Source: Spirochaetaceae bacterium | GTDB taxonomy: Bacteria; Spirochaetota; Spirochaetia; SZUA-6; Bin103 | Assembly: GCA_028818385.1 (NCBI GenBank) | Contig: JAPPNY010000071.1 | Location: 1-53,032 of the forward strand | DNA length: 53,032 nt | Reading direction: 5' to 3' | Part shown: one piece after another, positions 1 through 9,317 of the stretch | Layout: every line of letters starts with the position of its first letter | Numbering within the stretch: position 1 is the stretch's first letter | The notes under the pieces: generated by a model | Told to the model about the DNA's origin: nothing | The model's database searches: none | The model's input: the letters and a program-made list of their open reading frames with translations, nothing else | Made by a program: the position numbers and the translations under genes

Positions 1-2
1 TA

Positions 3-1280
3 TCGACTCATTCACAGGATCACCAGTCCTCTGTCAGCGTGGGATCGCCCTGCGCCGTCACCGTGGACATGATCGCCACGGGAACCGACGTGAAGCCGCT
101 CGAATGCCTGATCTTCATGCGCGACGTACGAAGCCGCATCTACTTCGAGCAGATGAAGGGCCGTGGCACGCGCACCCTCGACCATGACGACCTCAGGAAG
201 GTGACGCCCTCCGCCGCCACCGCGAAGACCCACTACGTCATCGTGGACGCAGTCGGCGTCACGAAGTCCCTGAAGACGGCGAGCCGACCGCTGATCAGCA
301 AGCCCAGCGTGGCGCTCAAGGACCTCGCCATGGGTCTCATGATGGGTGCCCGCGACGAGGAGACGATCAGCTCCCTTGCCGGACGCCTGGCCCGGCTCAA
401 CCGGCAACTCGACGACGCCGAGCGTCGGCGGATCAAGGACCAAGCCGGCATCGAGCTCTCCAGCATCGCCGGCAATCTGCTGGCGGCCATCGACCCGGAC
501 CGCATCGATGCCAAAGCCCGCGAGATCGATGGCACTCCTGAGCGAGATGAGCCGGCGCCCGACGCCGTGGACAAGGCACGAGACGTGCTGGCGGCTGACG
601 CCGCCCGCGTGTTCACGGGTGAGTTGATCGACGTGATCGAGTCGATCCGCCGCGACAAGGAACAGACGATCGACCACGACAACCTCGACACCGTGTTGCG
701 CGCCGAATGGGAGGGCGACGCTCGGGAGAACGCGCACGCCATGGTGCAGCAGTTTCGGGAGTACCTGGAAGCGAACCGCGACGAGATCGAAGCCCTGACC
801 ATCTTCTATGCTCAACCTCACCGGCGCCGGGAGTTGACCTACGCCATGGTCCGCGCTGTGCTCGATAAACTGAAGGGCGACATTCCTCGATTGGCGCCAT
901 TGCATGTCTGGAAGGCCTATGCACTGCTCGACGAATACAGAGGACAACAACCTGCCAGTGAACTCACGGCTCTCGTCTCCCTGATCCGCCGGGTCTGCGG
1001 CATCGATGTGACGCTATCGCCATACGCCGAGACCGTACGCCGCAACTTCCAGACCTGGATCATGACCCGCCACCGCGGCAGCCGGGAGAAGTTCGACGAA
1101 GAGCAAATGGCGTGGCTTCGAATGATCCGCGACCACGTCGCCAGTTCCGTCCATCTCGATCGCGACGACCTCGAAATGGCACCGTTCGACTCCCAAGGCG
1201 GCTTGGGCCGCATGTACCAGCTCTTCGGAGATCGGATGGATACGATGATCGAGGAGCTCAACGAAGCGCTAGCGGGATGA
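3..1280 (+). CDS. hsdR: Type I restriction enzyme, R subunit (C-terminal part, cut by window edge)
   Basis: This is the 3' end of the motor and nuclease subunit of a type I restriction-modification complex, which translocates and cleaves unmodified DNA. Superfamily 2 helicase motifs V and VI are readable at the start (AVTVDMIATGTDV, then QMKGRGTRT), followed by about 350 residues resembling the EcoEI-type (type IB) HsdR C-terminal domain. The nuclease and first helicase domain lie upstream of the window. The frame is open from base 3, but the first 45 bases fit the family better in another frame: read from base 2 and skipping seven bases near 49-55 gives a smoother GIAVTVDM, so a small frameshift may sit there. 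The stop overlaps the hsdS start by four bases (ATGA). Family identity is secure; the first 15 codons are not. Confidence 0.9.
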   Translation, partial: STHSQDHQSSVSVGSPCAVTVDMIATGTDVKPLECLIFMRDVRSRIYFEQMKGRGTRTLDHDDLRKVTPSAATAKTHYVIVDAVGVTKSLKTASRPLISKPSVALKDLAMGLMMGARDEETISSLAGRLARLNRQLDDAERRRIKDQAGIELSSIAGNLLAAIDPDRIDAKAREIDGTPERDEPAPDAVDKARDVLAADAARVFTGELIDVIESIRRDKEQTIDHDNLDTVLRAEWEGDARENAHAMVQQFREYLEANRDEIEALTIFYAQPHRRRELTYAMVRAVLDKLKGDIPRLAPLHVWKAYALLDEYRGQQPASELTALVSLIRRVCGIDVTLSPYAETVRRNFQTWIMTRHRGSREKFDEEQMAWLRMIRDHVASSVHLDRDDLEMAPFDSQGGLGRMYQLFGDRMDTMIEELNEALAG

Positions 1281-2860
1281 CCAGTCCAATCGATACGAGT
1301 CTTCCGGCTGGGTGGACAGTAGCGGCAATCGAGGAAGTCGCAGACCTCAACCCTCCTCTCGATGCAGCAGCCGATGTTGACGAGACAACTGTGTCATTCG
1401 TACCGATGGCTGCTGTCGAAGCGCAAACTGGAACGATCGACTTGAGTCGCATCCGACGCTTAGCCGAAGTCAGGAAGAGTTACCGTCACTTCCAAGAACG
1501 CGACGTCCTCTTCGCGAAGATCACACCGTGCATGGAGAACGGGAAGATGGCCGTCGTTCCGAGGCTGGTTCACCGTCATGGTTTCGGGTCCACCGAATTC
1601 CACGTCTTACGACCGCACCGCGAGATCGACTCCGACTACCTCTACGGATTTGTCTCATCGGCACGGTTCCGCCGAGATGCCGAACGCCACATGACCGGGG
1701 CCGTCGGTCAGCGACGAGTGCCAACCTCGTATCTTGCCTTGCATCGCGTTCCGATACCTCCTGCCCAGGAACAACGTCGCATCGCAGCCAAGATCGATGA
1801 GCTATTCTCCGAGTTGGAGCGAGGTGTCGAGAGCCTGCAGAGCGCGTATGATCAACTGACAGCCTACCGACAAGCCGTGCTCAAACGCGCTTTCGAAGGT
1901 GCGCTTACGGCACAGTGGCGCCAAGAGAACAAGGACAAACTGGAAATCCGAGATCAGTTGATCCAGCGCATCGGACAGGAACAAAACGTACGGTACGAAC
2001 AAGCGCTTAGAGAATGGAGGTCGGCTGTTGAAACTGGGGTGCCGGCCAACAGAATGGGCAGGAGGCCCTCGAAACCCAAGAAGCCGGACGAACCGCCCCG
2101 GGTAGGCGCGGACGAGCTCGCGGAGCTTCCCCCGCTGCCACACGGGCAAGTCTACACGTACTTGGCCAACGTGGGTCAGCTTGAACGTGGTACGTCGAAG
2201 CACAGGCCTCGCAACGACCCTGGGCTGTTCGGCGGGCCATATCCCTTCATCCAGACTGGGGAAGTAAGAGCAGCCGATCGTGTAATCCGCGACCACGTTC
2301 GAACCTACAACGAGCTCGGCCTCGCTCAGAGTCGGCTGTGGCCGAAGGGGACACTCTGCATTACCATTGCGGCAAACATCGCGGAGACAGCTTTCCTAGG
2401 ATTTGATGCCTGTTTTCCCGACAGCGTCGTAGGGTTCACCGCAGCAGAGACGTTAGTACTGCCCAGATACGTCGAGCTGTTCATCAAATCAGTTCGAACG
2501 CGTCTCGAGGCTTACGCACCGGCAACGGCACAGAAGAACATCAATTTGTCCGTGCTCGAGAGACTGGTCATCCCGTTGTGCTCGTTGCAGGAGCAGAGAG
2601 CTGTTCTCGATCGCCTTGAGGCGATTCTCTCAGTGGTCAACGAGCAGATGTGGGTGATCGAAAGGGCCTTTCGTAGCGCCGATGCGTTGCGTCAATCCAT
2701 CTTGAGGAAAGCCTTCACCGGTCGGCTCGTCAAGCAGGATGCCAACGACGAGCCCGCATCAGCTCTTCTATCGCGGATCAGAGCCGAACGAGATCAGACA
2801 GCAAAGTGTGAGACCCTTCGAACAAGCAACCCTCGAAAGACGGCCAAAGCAAGCGCATGA
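1277..2860 (+). CDS. hsdS: Type I restriction-modification specificity subunit
   Basis: HsdS gives the R-M complex its DNA sequence specificity. The 527-residue protein has the classic two-fold layout: a first target recognition domain starting LPAGWTV and ending at the conserved PIPPAQEQRRIAAKIDEL helix, a long charged coiled-coil spacer, then a second domain from about residue 285 ending at the matching PLCSLQEQRAVLDRLEAIL helix. Each domain is followed by a helical spacer with an LKRAFEGAL or LRKAFTGRL signature, typical of HsdS. The ATG at 1277 overlaps the hsdR stop; the frame stays open further upstream inside hsdR, but those codons do not resemble HsdS. The stop overlaps the next ATG in the same ATGA manner, so translation is probably coupled along the operon. 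Confidence 0.95.
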   Translation: MTSPIDTSLPAGWTVAAIEEVADLNPPLDAAADVDETTVSFVPMAAVEAQTGTIDLSRIRRLAEVRKSYRHFQERDVLFAKITPCMENGKMAVVPRLVHRHGFGSTEFHVLRPHREIDSDYLYGFVSSARFRRDAERHMTGAVGQRRVPTSYLALHRVPIPPAQEQRRIAAKIDELFSELERGVESLQSAYDQLTAYRQAVLKRAFEGALTAQWRQENKDKLEIRDQLIQRIGQEQNVRYEQALREWRSAVETGVPANRMGRRPSKPKKPDEPPRVGADELAELPPLPHGQVYTYLANVGQLERGTSKHRPRNDPGLFGGPYPFIQTGEVRAADRVIRDHVRTYNELGLAQSRLWPKGTLCITIAANIAETAFLGFDACFPDSVVGFTAAETLVLPRYVELFIKSVRTRLEAYAPATAQKNINLSVLERLVIPLCSLQEQRAVLDRLEAILSVVNEQMWVIERAFRSADALRQSILRKAFTGRLVKQDANDEPASALLSRIRAERDQTAKCETLRTSNPRKTAKASA

Positions 2861-4692
2861 CTGGCAACCTCCCGATCAATCTGCACGATCTGCTGCGCCA
2901 GCGCACCATCGAGGGCGAACGCGTCGAGTACAAGGCCGGTTGGAATCCACAGAACGTGCTTCACACTATCTGTGCCTTCGCGAACGACTTTCATAACCTC
3001 GGCGGCGGCTATGTGGTGTTAGGTGTCGAGGAACGCGACGGGCAACCATTGCTGCCGCCCAAGGGGATCGATGCCGGCCAGATCGAGGCGGTGCAAAACG
3101 AGTTACTCCGCCTGGGGCAATCCGCCATACAGCCGAATTACCATCCGCTCACGGGCGTCTACGACGTCGAAGGCCGGTTCATCTTCGTGTTGTGGGCTCC
3201 CGGCGGCGAAACGCGCCCCTACAAGGCCAGAGTCGATCTTGGCCGAGGCCGGACGGAGTGGGCCTACTATATTCGCCGGCACAGCAGTACGATCCGCGCA
3301 AGAGGCGCCGACGAACGCGAGTTGCTATCCCTGGCCGCTACCGTGCCATTCGACGACCGTTATCATCAACCGTCGTCGATAGAAGACCTGTCCGTTCGAC
3401 TGATCGAACGGTTTCTGCGGGACGTAGGCAGCGACCTCGCCCGGGAAACGGAGCTTTCAACTGAAGCACTAGGCCAGCGCATGAACATCGTTGGCGGTCC
3501 TCCTGAGGCGAGCTTTCCCAAGAACGTGGGATTGTTGTTCTTCAACGAAGAGCCGCACCGCTTCTTTCCCGCAACCCAGATCGATGTCGTGTGGTTTCCC
3601 GATGGCCCGGGGGGCGATCGCTTCGAAGAGAAGGAGTTTCGAGGTCCCCTGTCGGTCATCCTGCGCGATGCGATCGACTTCATCGCCCGGAACTACCTCA
3701 AGGAGACGGTCGTCAAGCATCCGCACCAAGCGGAAGCCGAGCGATTCTGGAACTTTCCCCTCGCGGCCATCGAGGAGGCCTTGGTCAACGCGATCTACCA
3801 CCGCTCGTACGAGGTGCGCGAGCCGGTCGAGGTACGCATCACCCCGCAGGAGCTGACGGTCCTGAGCTTTCCGGGCGCCGACCGGTCGATCCGCATGGAA
3901 GACTTGCAGACCGGCCGCGCGATCAGCCGCCGCTACCGGAACCGCCGCATCGGCGAGTTTCTGAAGGAGCTCGACTTGGCCGAGGGGCGGTCTACGGGGA
4001 TTCCCAAGATCCTGCGGGCGATGCGTGAGAACGGCTCACCGGCACCGATCTTCGAGAGCGACGACGACCGCACCTCGTTCCTGACCCGTCTCCCGGTACA
4101 TGAACAAGCCCGCGTTGGGCCAACCGGACAAGCTACCGAACATGAGACCGGGCAAGTCACCCCGCAAGATACCCCGCAAGTCACCGGGCATGTCCGGCAA
4201 CTGGTGACTGCGCTTGCCGGAGAGATGAGTCGCAGCCAGATGCAGGCGGCGATAGGGCTTAGAGACCGTAACTATTTTACCACCGCCTATCTACGGCCCG
4301 CCCTCGAAGCCGGCTTGATCGAAATGAGGCTCCCCGGCAAGGCAACCAGTGGGAACCAACGCTATCGGCGGACTGCAGCCGGCAAGGCTCTCGTGCAGGA
4401 AGTCGAGCCCACCCCGCAAGTCACCCCGCAAGATACCCCGCAAGTCACCGTACATGTCCAGAAACTGGTGGCTGTGCTCACCGGAGCGATGAGTGGCGCT
4501 CGATTACAGGAGGCATTGCGACTGAGAGACCGCAACCACTTCACCAACACCTACCTGCGGCCCGCCCTCGAAGCCGAGCTGGTCGAGATGACGCTCCCCG
4601 ACAAACCGACGAGCCGAAACCAGCGCTACCGCCGGACCGCCGCCGGCGAGGCATTGGCCCAACACACCGGGGCGAAGGACGCCTCCCCATGA
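2857..4692 (+). CDS. AlbA_2 (Schlafen-like) / GHKL-ATPase protein inside the R-M operon
   Basis: A 611-residue protein of the RNA-binding AlbA_2 / ATP-binding family, often labelled transcriptional regulator or RecG-like. Residues about 15-140 form the AlbA_2 domain (EYKAGWNPQNVL, then GGGYVVLGVEE). Residues about 300-410 look like a HATPase_c_4 domain with an N-box EALVNAIYHR and the trailing RNRRIGEFLKELDLAEG segment. The C-terminus holds two copies of an 88-residue winged-helix-like unit, each introduced by TPQxTPQ-type linkers. It sits between hsdS and hsdM with ATGA overlaps on both sides, so it is co-translated with the R-M subunits and may modulate or guard them; that role is inference. 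Related proteins are known near defence genes, but I know of no defined biochemical activity for this arrangement. A decayed fragment of a related gene lies at 9424-9570. Confidence 0.85.
   Translation: MTGNLPINLHDLLRQRTIEGERVEYKAGWNPQNVLHTICAFANDFHNLGGGYVVLGVEERDGQPLLPPKGIDAGQIEAVQNELLRLGQSAIQPNYHPLTGVYDVEGRFIFVLWAPGGETRPYKARVDLGRGRTEWAYYIRRHSSTIRARGADERELLSLAATVPFDDRYHQPSSIEDLSVRLIERFLRDVGSDLARETELSTEALGQRMNIVGGPPEASFPKNVGLLFFNEEPHRFFPATQIDVVWFPDGPGGDRFEEKEFRGPLSVILRDAIDFIARNYLKETVVKHPHQAEAERFWNFPLAAIEEALVNAIYHRSYEVREPVEVRITPQELTVLSFPGADRSIRMEDLQTGRAISRRYRNRRIGEFLKELDLAEGRSTGIPKILRAMRENGSPAPIFESDDDRTSFLTRLPVHEQARVGPTGQATEHETGQVTPQDTPQVTGHVRQLVTALAGEMSRSQMQAAIGLRDRNYFTTAYLRPALEAGLIEMRLPGKATSGNQRYRRTAAGKALVQEVEPTPQVTPQDTPQVTVHVQKLVAVLTGAMSGARLQEALRLRDRNHFTNTYLRPALEAELVEMTLPDKPTSRNQRYRRTAAGEALAQHTGAKDASP
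4159..4686 (+). repeat. Tandem duplication of an 88-codon unit (264 bp period)
   Basis: Two head-to-tail copies (4159-4422 and 4423-4686) within the AlbA_2/ATPase gene. Both begin with the codons for TPQ and run through a helix-turn-helix-like stretch (LRDRNYFTTAYLRPALEA against LRDRNHFTNTYLRPALEA) to NQRYRRTAAGKAL or NQRYRRTAAGEAL. The copies have diverged at many third positions and several residues, so the duplication is not recent and both copies seem maintained. The GT-rich TPQV linkers are known in Fic and AlbA_2 proteins; doubling the whole winged-helix unit is less usual. Confidence 0.85.
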
Positions 4693-6179
4693 ACACCGCT
4701 CCTATCGTCTCCAGAGTCTGGAGCTTCTGCACTACCTTGCGCGACGACGGGGTGAGCTACGGCGACTACCTGGAGCAACTCACCTATCTCATCTTCCTCA
4801 AGATGGCCGACGAGTACGGCAAGCCGCCCTACGACCGCGACGTGGGCATTCCCGCCGAGTACGGTTGGCAGAGCCTGCGCGCGAAGCGGGGCGCGGACCT
4901 CGAAGCTCACTACGTCACGCTGCTGCGCGAGCTTGGCACCCGGCGCGGCATGCTGGGGCAGATCTTCACCAAGGCGCAGAACAAGATTCAGGACCCGGCG
5001 AAGCTCTATCGCCTCATCGACATGGTGGACGACACCGACTGGATCACACTTGGCGCCGACGTCAAGGGCGACATCTACGAGGGGCTACTGGAGAAGAACG
5101 CCGAGGACACCAAGTCGGGCGCCGGCCAGTACTTCACCCCACGCGCCCTGATCCGCGCGATGGTCGAGTGCGTCCGCCCCGAGCCGGGGAAGCGTATCGC
5201 GGACCCGGCGTGCGGTACCGGCGGGTTCTTCCTGGGCGCCTACGACTTCATCACCAACCCCGAGCACTTCACCCTCGACCGCGATCAGAAGGCGTTTCTC
5301 AAGCACGACACGTTCCACGGCAACGAGATCGTCGCCAACACCCGACGCCTGTGCCTGATGAACCTGTTCCTGCACAACATCGGCGAGATCGACGGCGGCG
5401 TCCCCATCTCGCCCAACGACTCGCTGGTCGCCGCCGACCGTGAGCGCTACGACTACGTGCTGGCGAATCCGCCGTTCGGCAAGAAGAGCGCCCTGAGTTT
5501 CACCAACGAGGAGGGAGAGCAGGAGACGGACGACCTGACCTACAACCGGCAGGACTTCTGGGCGACCACCTCCAACAAGCAGCTCAACTTCGTGCAGCAC
5601 ATCCGCACGATGCTCAAGACCACCGGCCGCGCCGCCGTCGTGGTGCCGGACAACGTGCTGTTCGAGGGCGGCGCAGGCGAGACGATCCGCAAGAAGCTGC
5701 TCGACAACACCGACCTGCACACCATCCTGCGCCTGCCGACCGGGGTCTTCTACGCGCAAGGCGTGAAGGCCAACGTGATCTTCTTCGACAACCGCGAAGC
5801 CAGCCCGCAGCCCTGGACGAAGCAGGTGTGGTACTTCGACTACCGCACCAACATCCATCACACGCTCAAGAAGAAGCCCATGCGCTACGAGCACCTGACC
5901 GACTTCATCCGCTGCTACAACCCGCAGAACCGGCACGAACGCACTGCGACCTGGGACGAAGCGGATGCGCCCGATGGCCGCTGGCGCAGCTACCGCTACG
6001 ACGAGATCGTCGCGCGCGAGAAGACCAGCCTCGACATCTTCTGGCTCAAGGACAAGAACCTGACCGACCTGGACGACCTGCCCGAGCCGGAGGACTTGGC
6101 CGCTCAGATCATCGAGAACCTGGAAGCGGGCCTCGACAGCTTCCGCAAAGTGCTCGTTGGTCTCGGTGACCGTCGGTGA
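4689..6179 (+). CDS. hsdM: Type I restriction-modification DNA methyltransferase subunit
   Basis: HsdM uses S-adenosylmethionine to methylate adenine in the target selected by HsdS, protecting host DNA. The 496-residue protein has the all-helical HsdM N-domain, the QYFTPR boundary motif, SAM-binding motif I DPACGTGGFF at residues 172-181 and the catalytic NPPFG motif IV at residues 260-264. Length is normal for the family. The start overlaps the preceding stop (ATGA). Having hsdM last, after hsdR, hsdS and an accessory ATPase, differs from the textbook M-S or R-M-S order. The gene looks intact. Confidence 0.96.
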   Translation: MNTAPIVSRVWSFCTTLRDDGVSYGDYLEQLTYLIFLKMADEYGKPPYDRDVGIPAEYGWQSLRAKRGADLEAHYVTLLRELGTRRGMLGQIFTKAQNKIQDPAKLYRLIDMVDDTDWITLGADVKGDIYEGLLEKNAEDTKSGAGQYFTPRALIRAMVECVRPEPGKRIADPACGTGGFFLGAYDFITNPEHFTLDRDQKAFLKHDTFHGNEIVANTRRLCLMNLFLHNIGEIDGGVPISPNDSLVAADRERYDYVLANPPFGKKSALSFTNEEGEQETDDLTYNRQDFWATTSNKQLNFVQHIRTMLKTTGRAAVVVPDNVLFEGGAGETIRKKLLDNTDLHTILRLPTGVFYAQGVKANVIFFDNREASPQPWTKQVWYFDYRTNIHHTLKKKPMRYEHLTDFIRCYNPQNRHERTATWDEADAPDGRWRSYRYDEIVAREKTSLDIFWLKDKNLTDLDDLPEPEDLAAQIIENLEAGLDSFRKVLVGLGDRR

Positions 6180-6217
6180 GATCCCAGCATCCTCTCAGAA
6201 TATAGGTGTCTATTCAA

Positions 6218-7943
6218 ATGAACGATAGACCTTTGGAGATCCCCACCGACGATTTCGTTCGGCGCTTTTCAAAGCGGACAGGCAGCTTGATGTGGCTTCT
6301 CGGCGCCGGCGCATCCGCGTCCGCGGGCGTTCCTACCGCCATGGATATGATCTGGCGGTTCAAACGATCTCTGTTCATCAGTCAGAGTTCCGGAGCCAGC
6401 GACTCGGTAGACCTGTCGCAACCGGCAATGCGCAGCCGAATCGACACCCCACATCAGGTCAATAGCCGGGATGCCCTCAGCAGGTGCGCCGAATGAGTAC
6501 GCTGTGCTCTTCGAAACAGCCTACCCGGCGGAGGCGGACCGACGCACCGTTCTCGACGCACCACTCACAGGGGCGAAACCGTCTTACGGGCACATGGCGC
6601 TCGCGACTCTCATGCGTCACCGCTTGGTTCGCTTGGTCTGGACCACGAACTTCGACGCCCTTATCGAAGACGCGTGCGCCAAGGCCTTTGACACAACGAG
6701 CGCGCTGACCACAATAGACCTTGAGTCTGCCACTTCGGCTCATCAATCGATCGCCGCTGAGCGCTGGCCAATTCAAGTCAAACTGCACGGAGATTTCCGC
6801 TTCCGTCAACTGAAAAACACGCCCGACGAGCTACGCCAACAAGATGCACACCTGCGGAGATCGTTCATCGACTCATGCAAACGATACGGCATCGCAGTCT
6901 GTGGCTACAGCGGTCGAGACGACTCGGTCATGGACGCGCTCGACGACGCCGTGGCTCATCACGGAGCGTTCCCTAACGGACTTTTCTGGTTGCATCGCGG
7001 AGAGGATTCGCCACTACCACGCGTCGCAAGTCTCCTGGAGCACGCTGTCCAAAGCGGAATAGACGCAGCCATGGTCCGTATCGAGAACTTCGACGAGATC
7101 CTGCGCGACCTCGTACGGATCGTCGAATCGATCGACAAGTCGGCTCTTCAGCAGTTCGTAGAGGAACGTAGCCCCTGGACTCCAGCCCCGCGGGTGCGTG
7201 GAGGCCGAGGTTGGCCGGTCGTGCGACTGAACGCCCTTCCTCTCACCAAGGTGCCGATCCAATGCCGTCGCATCGTATGCGATGTCGGTGGTACAGCCGA
7301 GGTCCGCGAGGTCGTCAGGAATGCCGGGCGAGATGTGTTGGCAGTCCGATCCGGTGTCGGCGTTCTGGGCTTCGGCGCAGACTCTGACATGCGGGCGGTC
7401 TTTGAGAGTCGGGGTATCGTCGACTTCGATCTTCACCCCCTCGACGTCCGCCGCCAGCGTTACGAGTCGACAGAACGAGGGCTTCTTGGCGAAGCTCTGA
7501 ATCGTGCATTGGAACGCCACCGTGGGTTGAGGCTCGTGACCCGCGACGGCCTCGTCCCTGCATGCCCCGAAGATCCAGCATGGCGACCTCTAAAGAAGCT
7601 GGTAGGAACACTGACAGGCGTCGTCGCACATAGCCCGGATCTCCGATGGCACGAAGGCATCACCGTTCGCTTGGGCTGGGCTAATGACCAGTTGTGGCTG
7701 CTCGTCGAGCCCCGTACCGTTTTCAGCAGCATAACCGAAGCTAACCGCAAAGCCGCCGCCGATTTCGCGCGCGAGCGAACGGTTCGCCGGTACAACTCCG
7801 TGCTCAACGCTCTCTTTGATTTCTGGGCTCACCATCTTTCTCAAGATGATAGTGACATGCGTGCGCTGAACACGCACGATGGAATCGACGCCGTCTTTCA
7901 GCTCTCATCAGTCACTGCCTTCTCACGGAGGCGAACGCCTTGA
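6218..7943 (+). pseudogene. SIR2-APAZ effector of a SPARSA-type short Argonaute system (one-base frameshift)
   Basis: In SPARSA systems the SIR2-APAZ partner binds a short pAgo and destroys cellular NAD when the Argonaute recognises invader nucleic acid. Seen here: Rossmann GAGAS at residues 29-33, TTNFD at about 142-146, KLHGD with the expected catalytic His at about 190, then from about residue 290 an APAZ-like region ending beside the pAgo start. The frame changes in the CCCC run at 6447-6450: dropping one C makes RIDT continue into HIRSIAGMPSAGAPNEY and gives one 574-residue protein, close to the 576 residues I recall for the Geobacter SIR2-APAZ protein. As written, only fragments starting 6218 and 6471 are made. 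ATG 6218 is preferred over GTG 6206 because AGGTG lies nine bases before it. Identity is firm; whether the lesion is biological or a base-calling error is open. Confidence 0.85.
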
Positions 7944-9258
7944 TTTCCGAGATTGCGTCTCATCTGTGCCTACCCGATTCCATGCTGACCTTTCATCCCG
8001 AACGCACATCAGACCAGAATCGCCATCCGCTGCGTGGGCTGTTGGACTACGGGCCGTACTCGTCAGGATTCGTACCTGACCCCATCCGTATCGCGACAGT
8101 GGCGCCACGTGTCGACAATGACCAACTGTATACATTTATGAGGGAATTGAACAAGACTCTTGAGCCGCAAGATCGCAAAGACTATGTTCCTGTATGGCCG
8201 GGCTTCCAAAGAGCGTTCAATCTGCGCATGAGCGGGGCTGGCGGGGCATGCCATGTCAACGTCCTCCCCCAGCTTGATTCGGAACTACAAGAGTCTGCTC
8301 AGCCACATGTGACTCTTGCAGAGCACTTGATTAGAGCCATCCAATCCCTTGAAGCACGTCGTACTGACTTCGACATCGTATTCATCTATATTCCTGCTCG
8401 CTGGGAGCGAGGCTTCGAAGGTCCGCCCCGCGACGACTTCGATCTGCACGATCACTTGAAAGCCTATACGGCCGCCCGGGGCCTGCCCATTCAGCTAGTC
8501 CGCGAAGACCGGGCTATCAGCTATCACTGCAGGGCTAGCGTTATGTGGCGCATCGGGCTGGCGCTCTATGTGAAAGCTGGAGGCGTTCCGTGGAAGATAG
8601 CTGACTCCGAACCGGATACCGCCTACATCGGAATCTCCTATGCGGTTCGCCCGGTCAATTCAGATCGACCGCGCTTCGTAACGTGCTGCAGCCAAGTGTT
8701 GGACTCGGACGGCTCTGGCCTCGAATTTATTGCCTACGACGCCCAGGAGGTCGAAGTCCATCGCGACAATCCCTTCCTTTCGAGAAACGAGATGTTTCGG
8801 GTCATGACACGTTCTATGGATCTGTATCGACGACGTCACGCCGGTCGGTCACCACGTCGTGTGATGGTCCACAAGACCACTGAGTTCAAGGCGGAAGAGG
8901 TAGCCGGCTGCATGGAAGCCTTGCACCTGTGTGAAGCCGTCGATCTTGTTCAGGTTGTCGAGCACGTCGACTGGAGAGGCGTGAGAATTGATCCGGGCTC
9001 GCGTGGCGGAAAGGGACTGCCCGCCAAGTTCCCTGTTCCACGTGGGACCCTCGTTGGGCTAGGACCTGCCATGCCGGCCACGGACCCTGGGACGACACTG
9101 CACGCGCCATACTCGGATTGACCAAGATGAACTGGAATAACGACTCACTATATGACCCGTTACCGGTGACACTGTCTTACGCCAAGGTACTCGCGAGGGT
9201 CGTCAAGAGGATTCCGATCCTGGGCACAACTCCCTATCAGTTTCGTTTCTTCATGTAG
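7940..9258 (+). pseudogene. Short prokaryotic Argonaute (MID-PIWI), SPARSA partner, with C-terminal deletion and frame change
   Basis: Short pAgos use a guide to detect invading transcripts or plasmids and, having an inactive PIWI domain, signal to the APAZ-linked effector. The first frame (7940-9121, 393 residues) carries recognisable signatures: HPLRGLLDYGPYS near the N-terminus, YIPARWE in MID, GGVPWKIAD and YIGISYAVRP in PIWI, and RRVMVHKTTEF. After VPRGTLVGLG it goes astray. The family's C-terminus (HAGHGPWDD, LTKMNWNNDSLYD, PYQFRFFM) resumes in another frame from 9070 to the stop at 9258. About 35-45 residues expected between these parts (the region around LLWT and KEGKG in relatives) are absent, so a real deletion plus frame change has removed part of PIWI. 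The TTG start at 7940 overlaps the SIR2 stop; ATG 7982 is an alternative. Family call is confident; function is doubtful. Confidence 0.85.
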
Positions 9259-9317
9259 GTCAGCTCGTACCGAGCCCAGGCGGAGGCCTCCCCTGACAGC
9301 GCGCCGAACGGGCTCAG

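Noticed and set aside
12..950. Long minus-strand open frame over hsdR
   Set aside because: It mirrors the plus-strand HsdR coding sequence in GC-rich DNA, has no recognisable motif, and would need the helicase motifs on the other strand to be chance.
4140..4200. Short CCCCGCAAG repeats as a CRISPR-like array
   Set aside because: They are in-frame TPQ/TGQ codons of a protein linker, too short and too few, with no spacers or cas genes.
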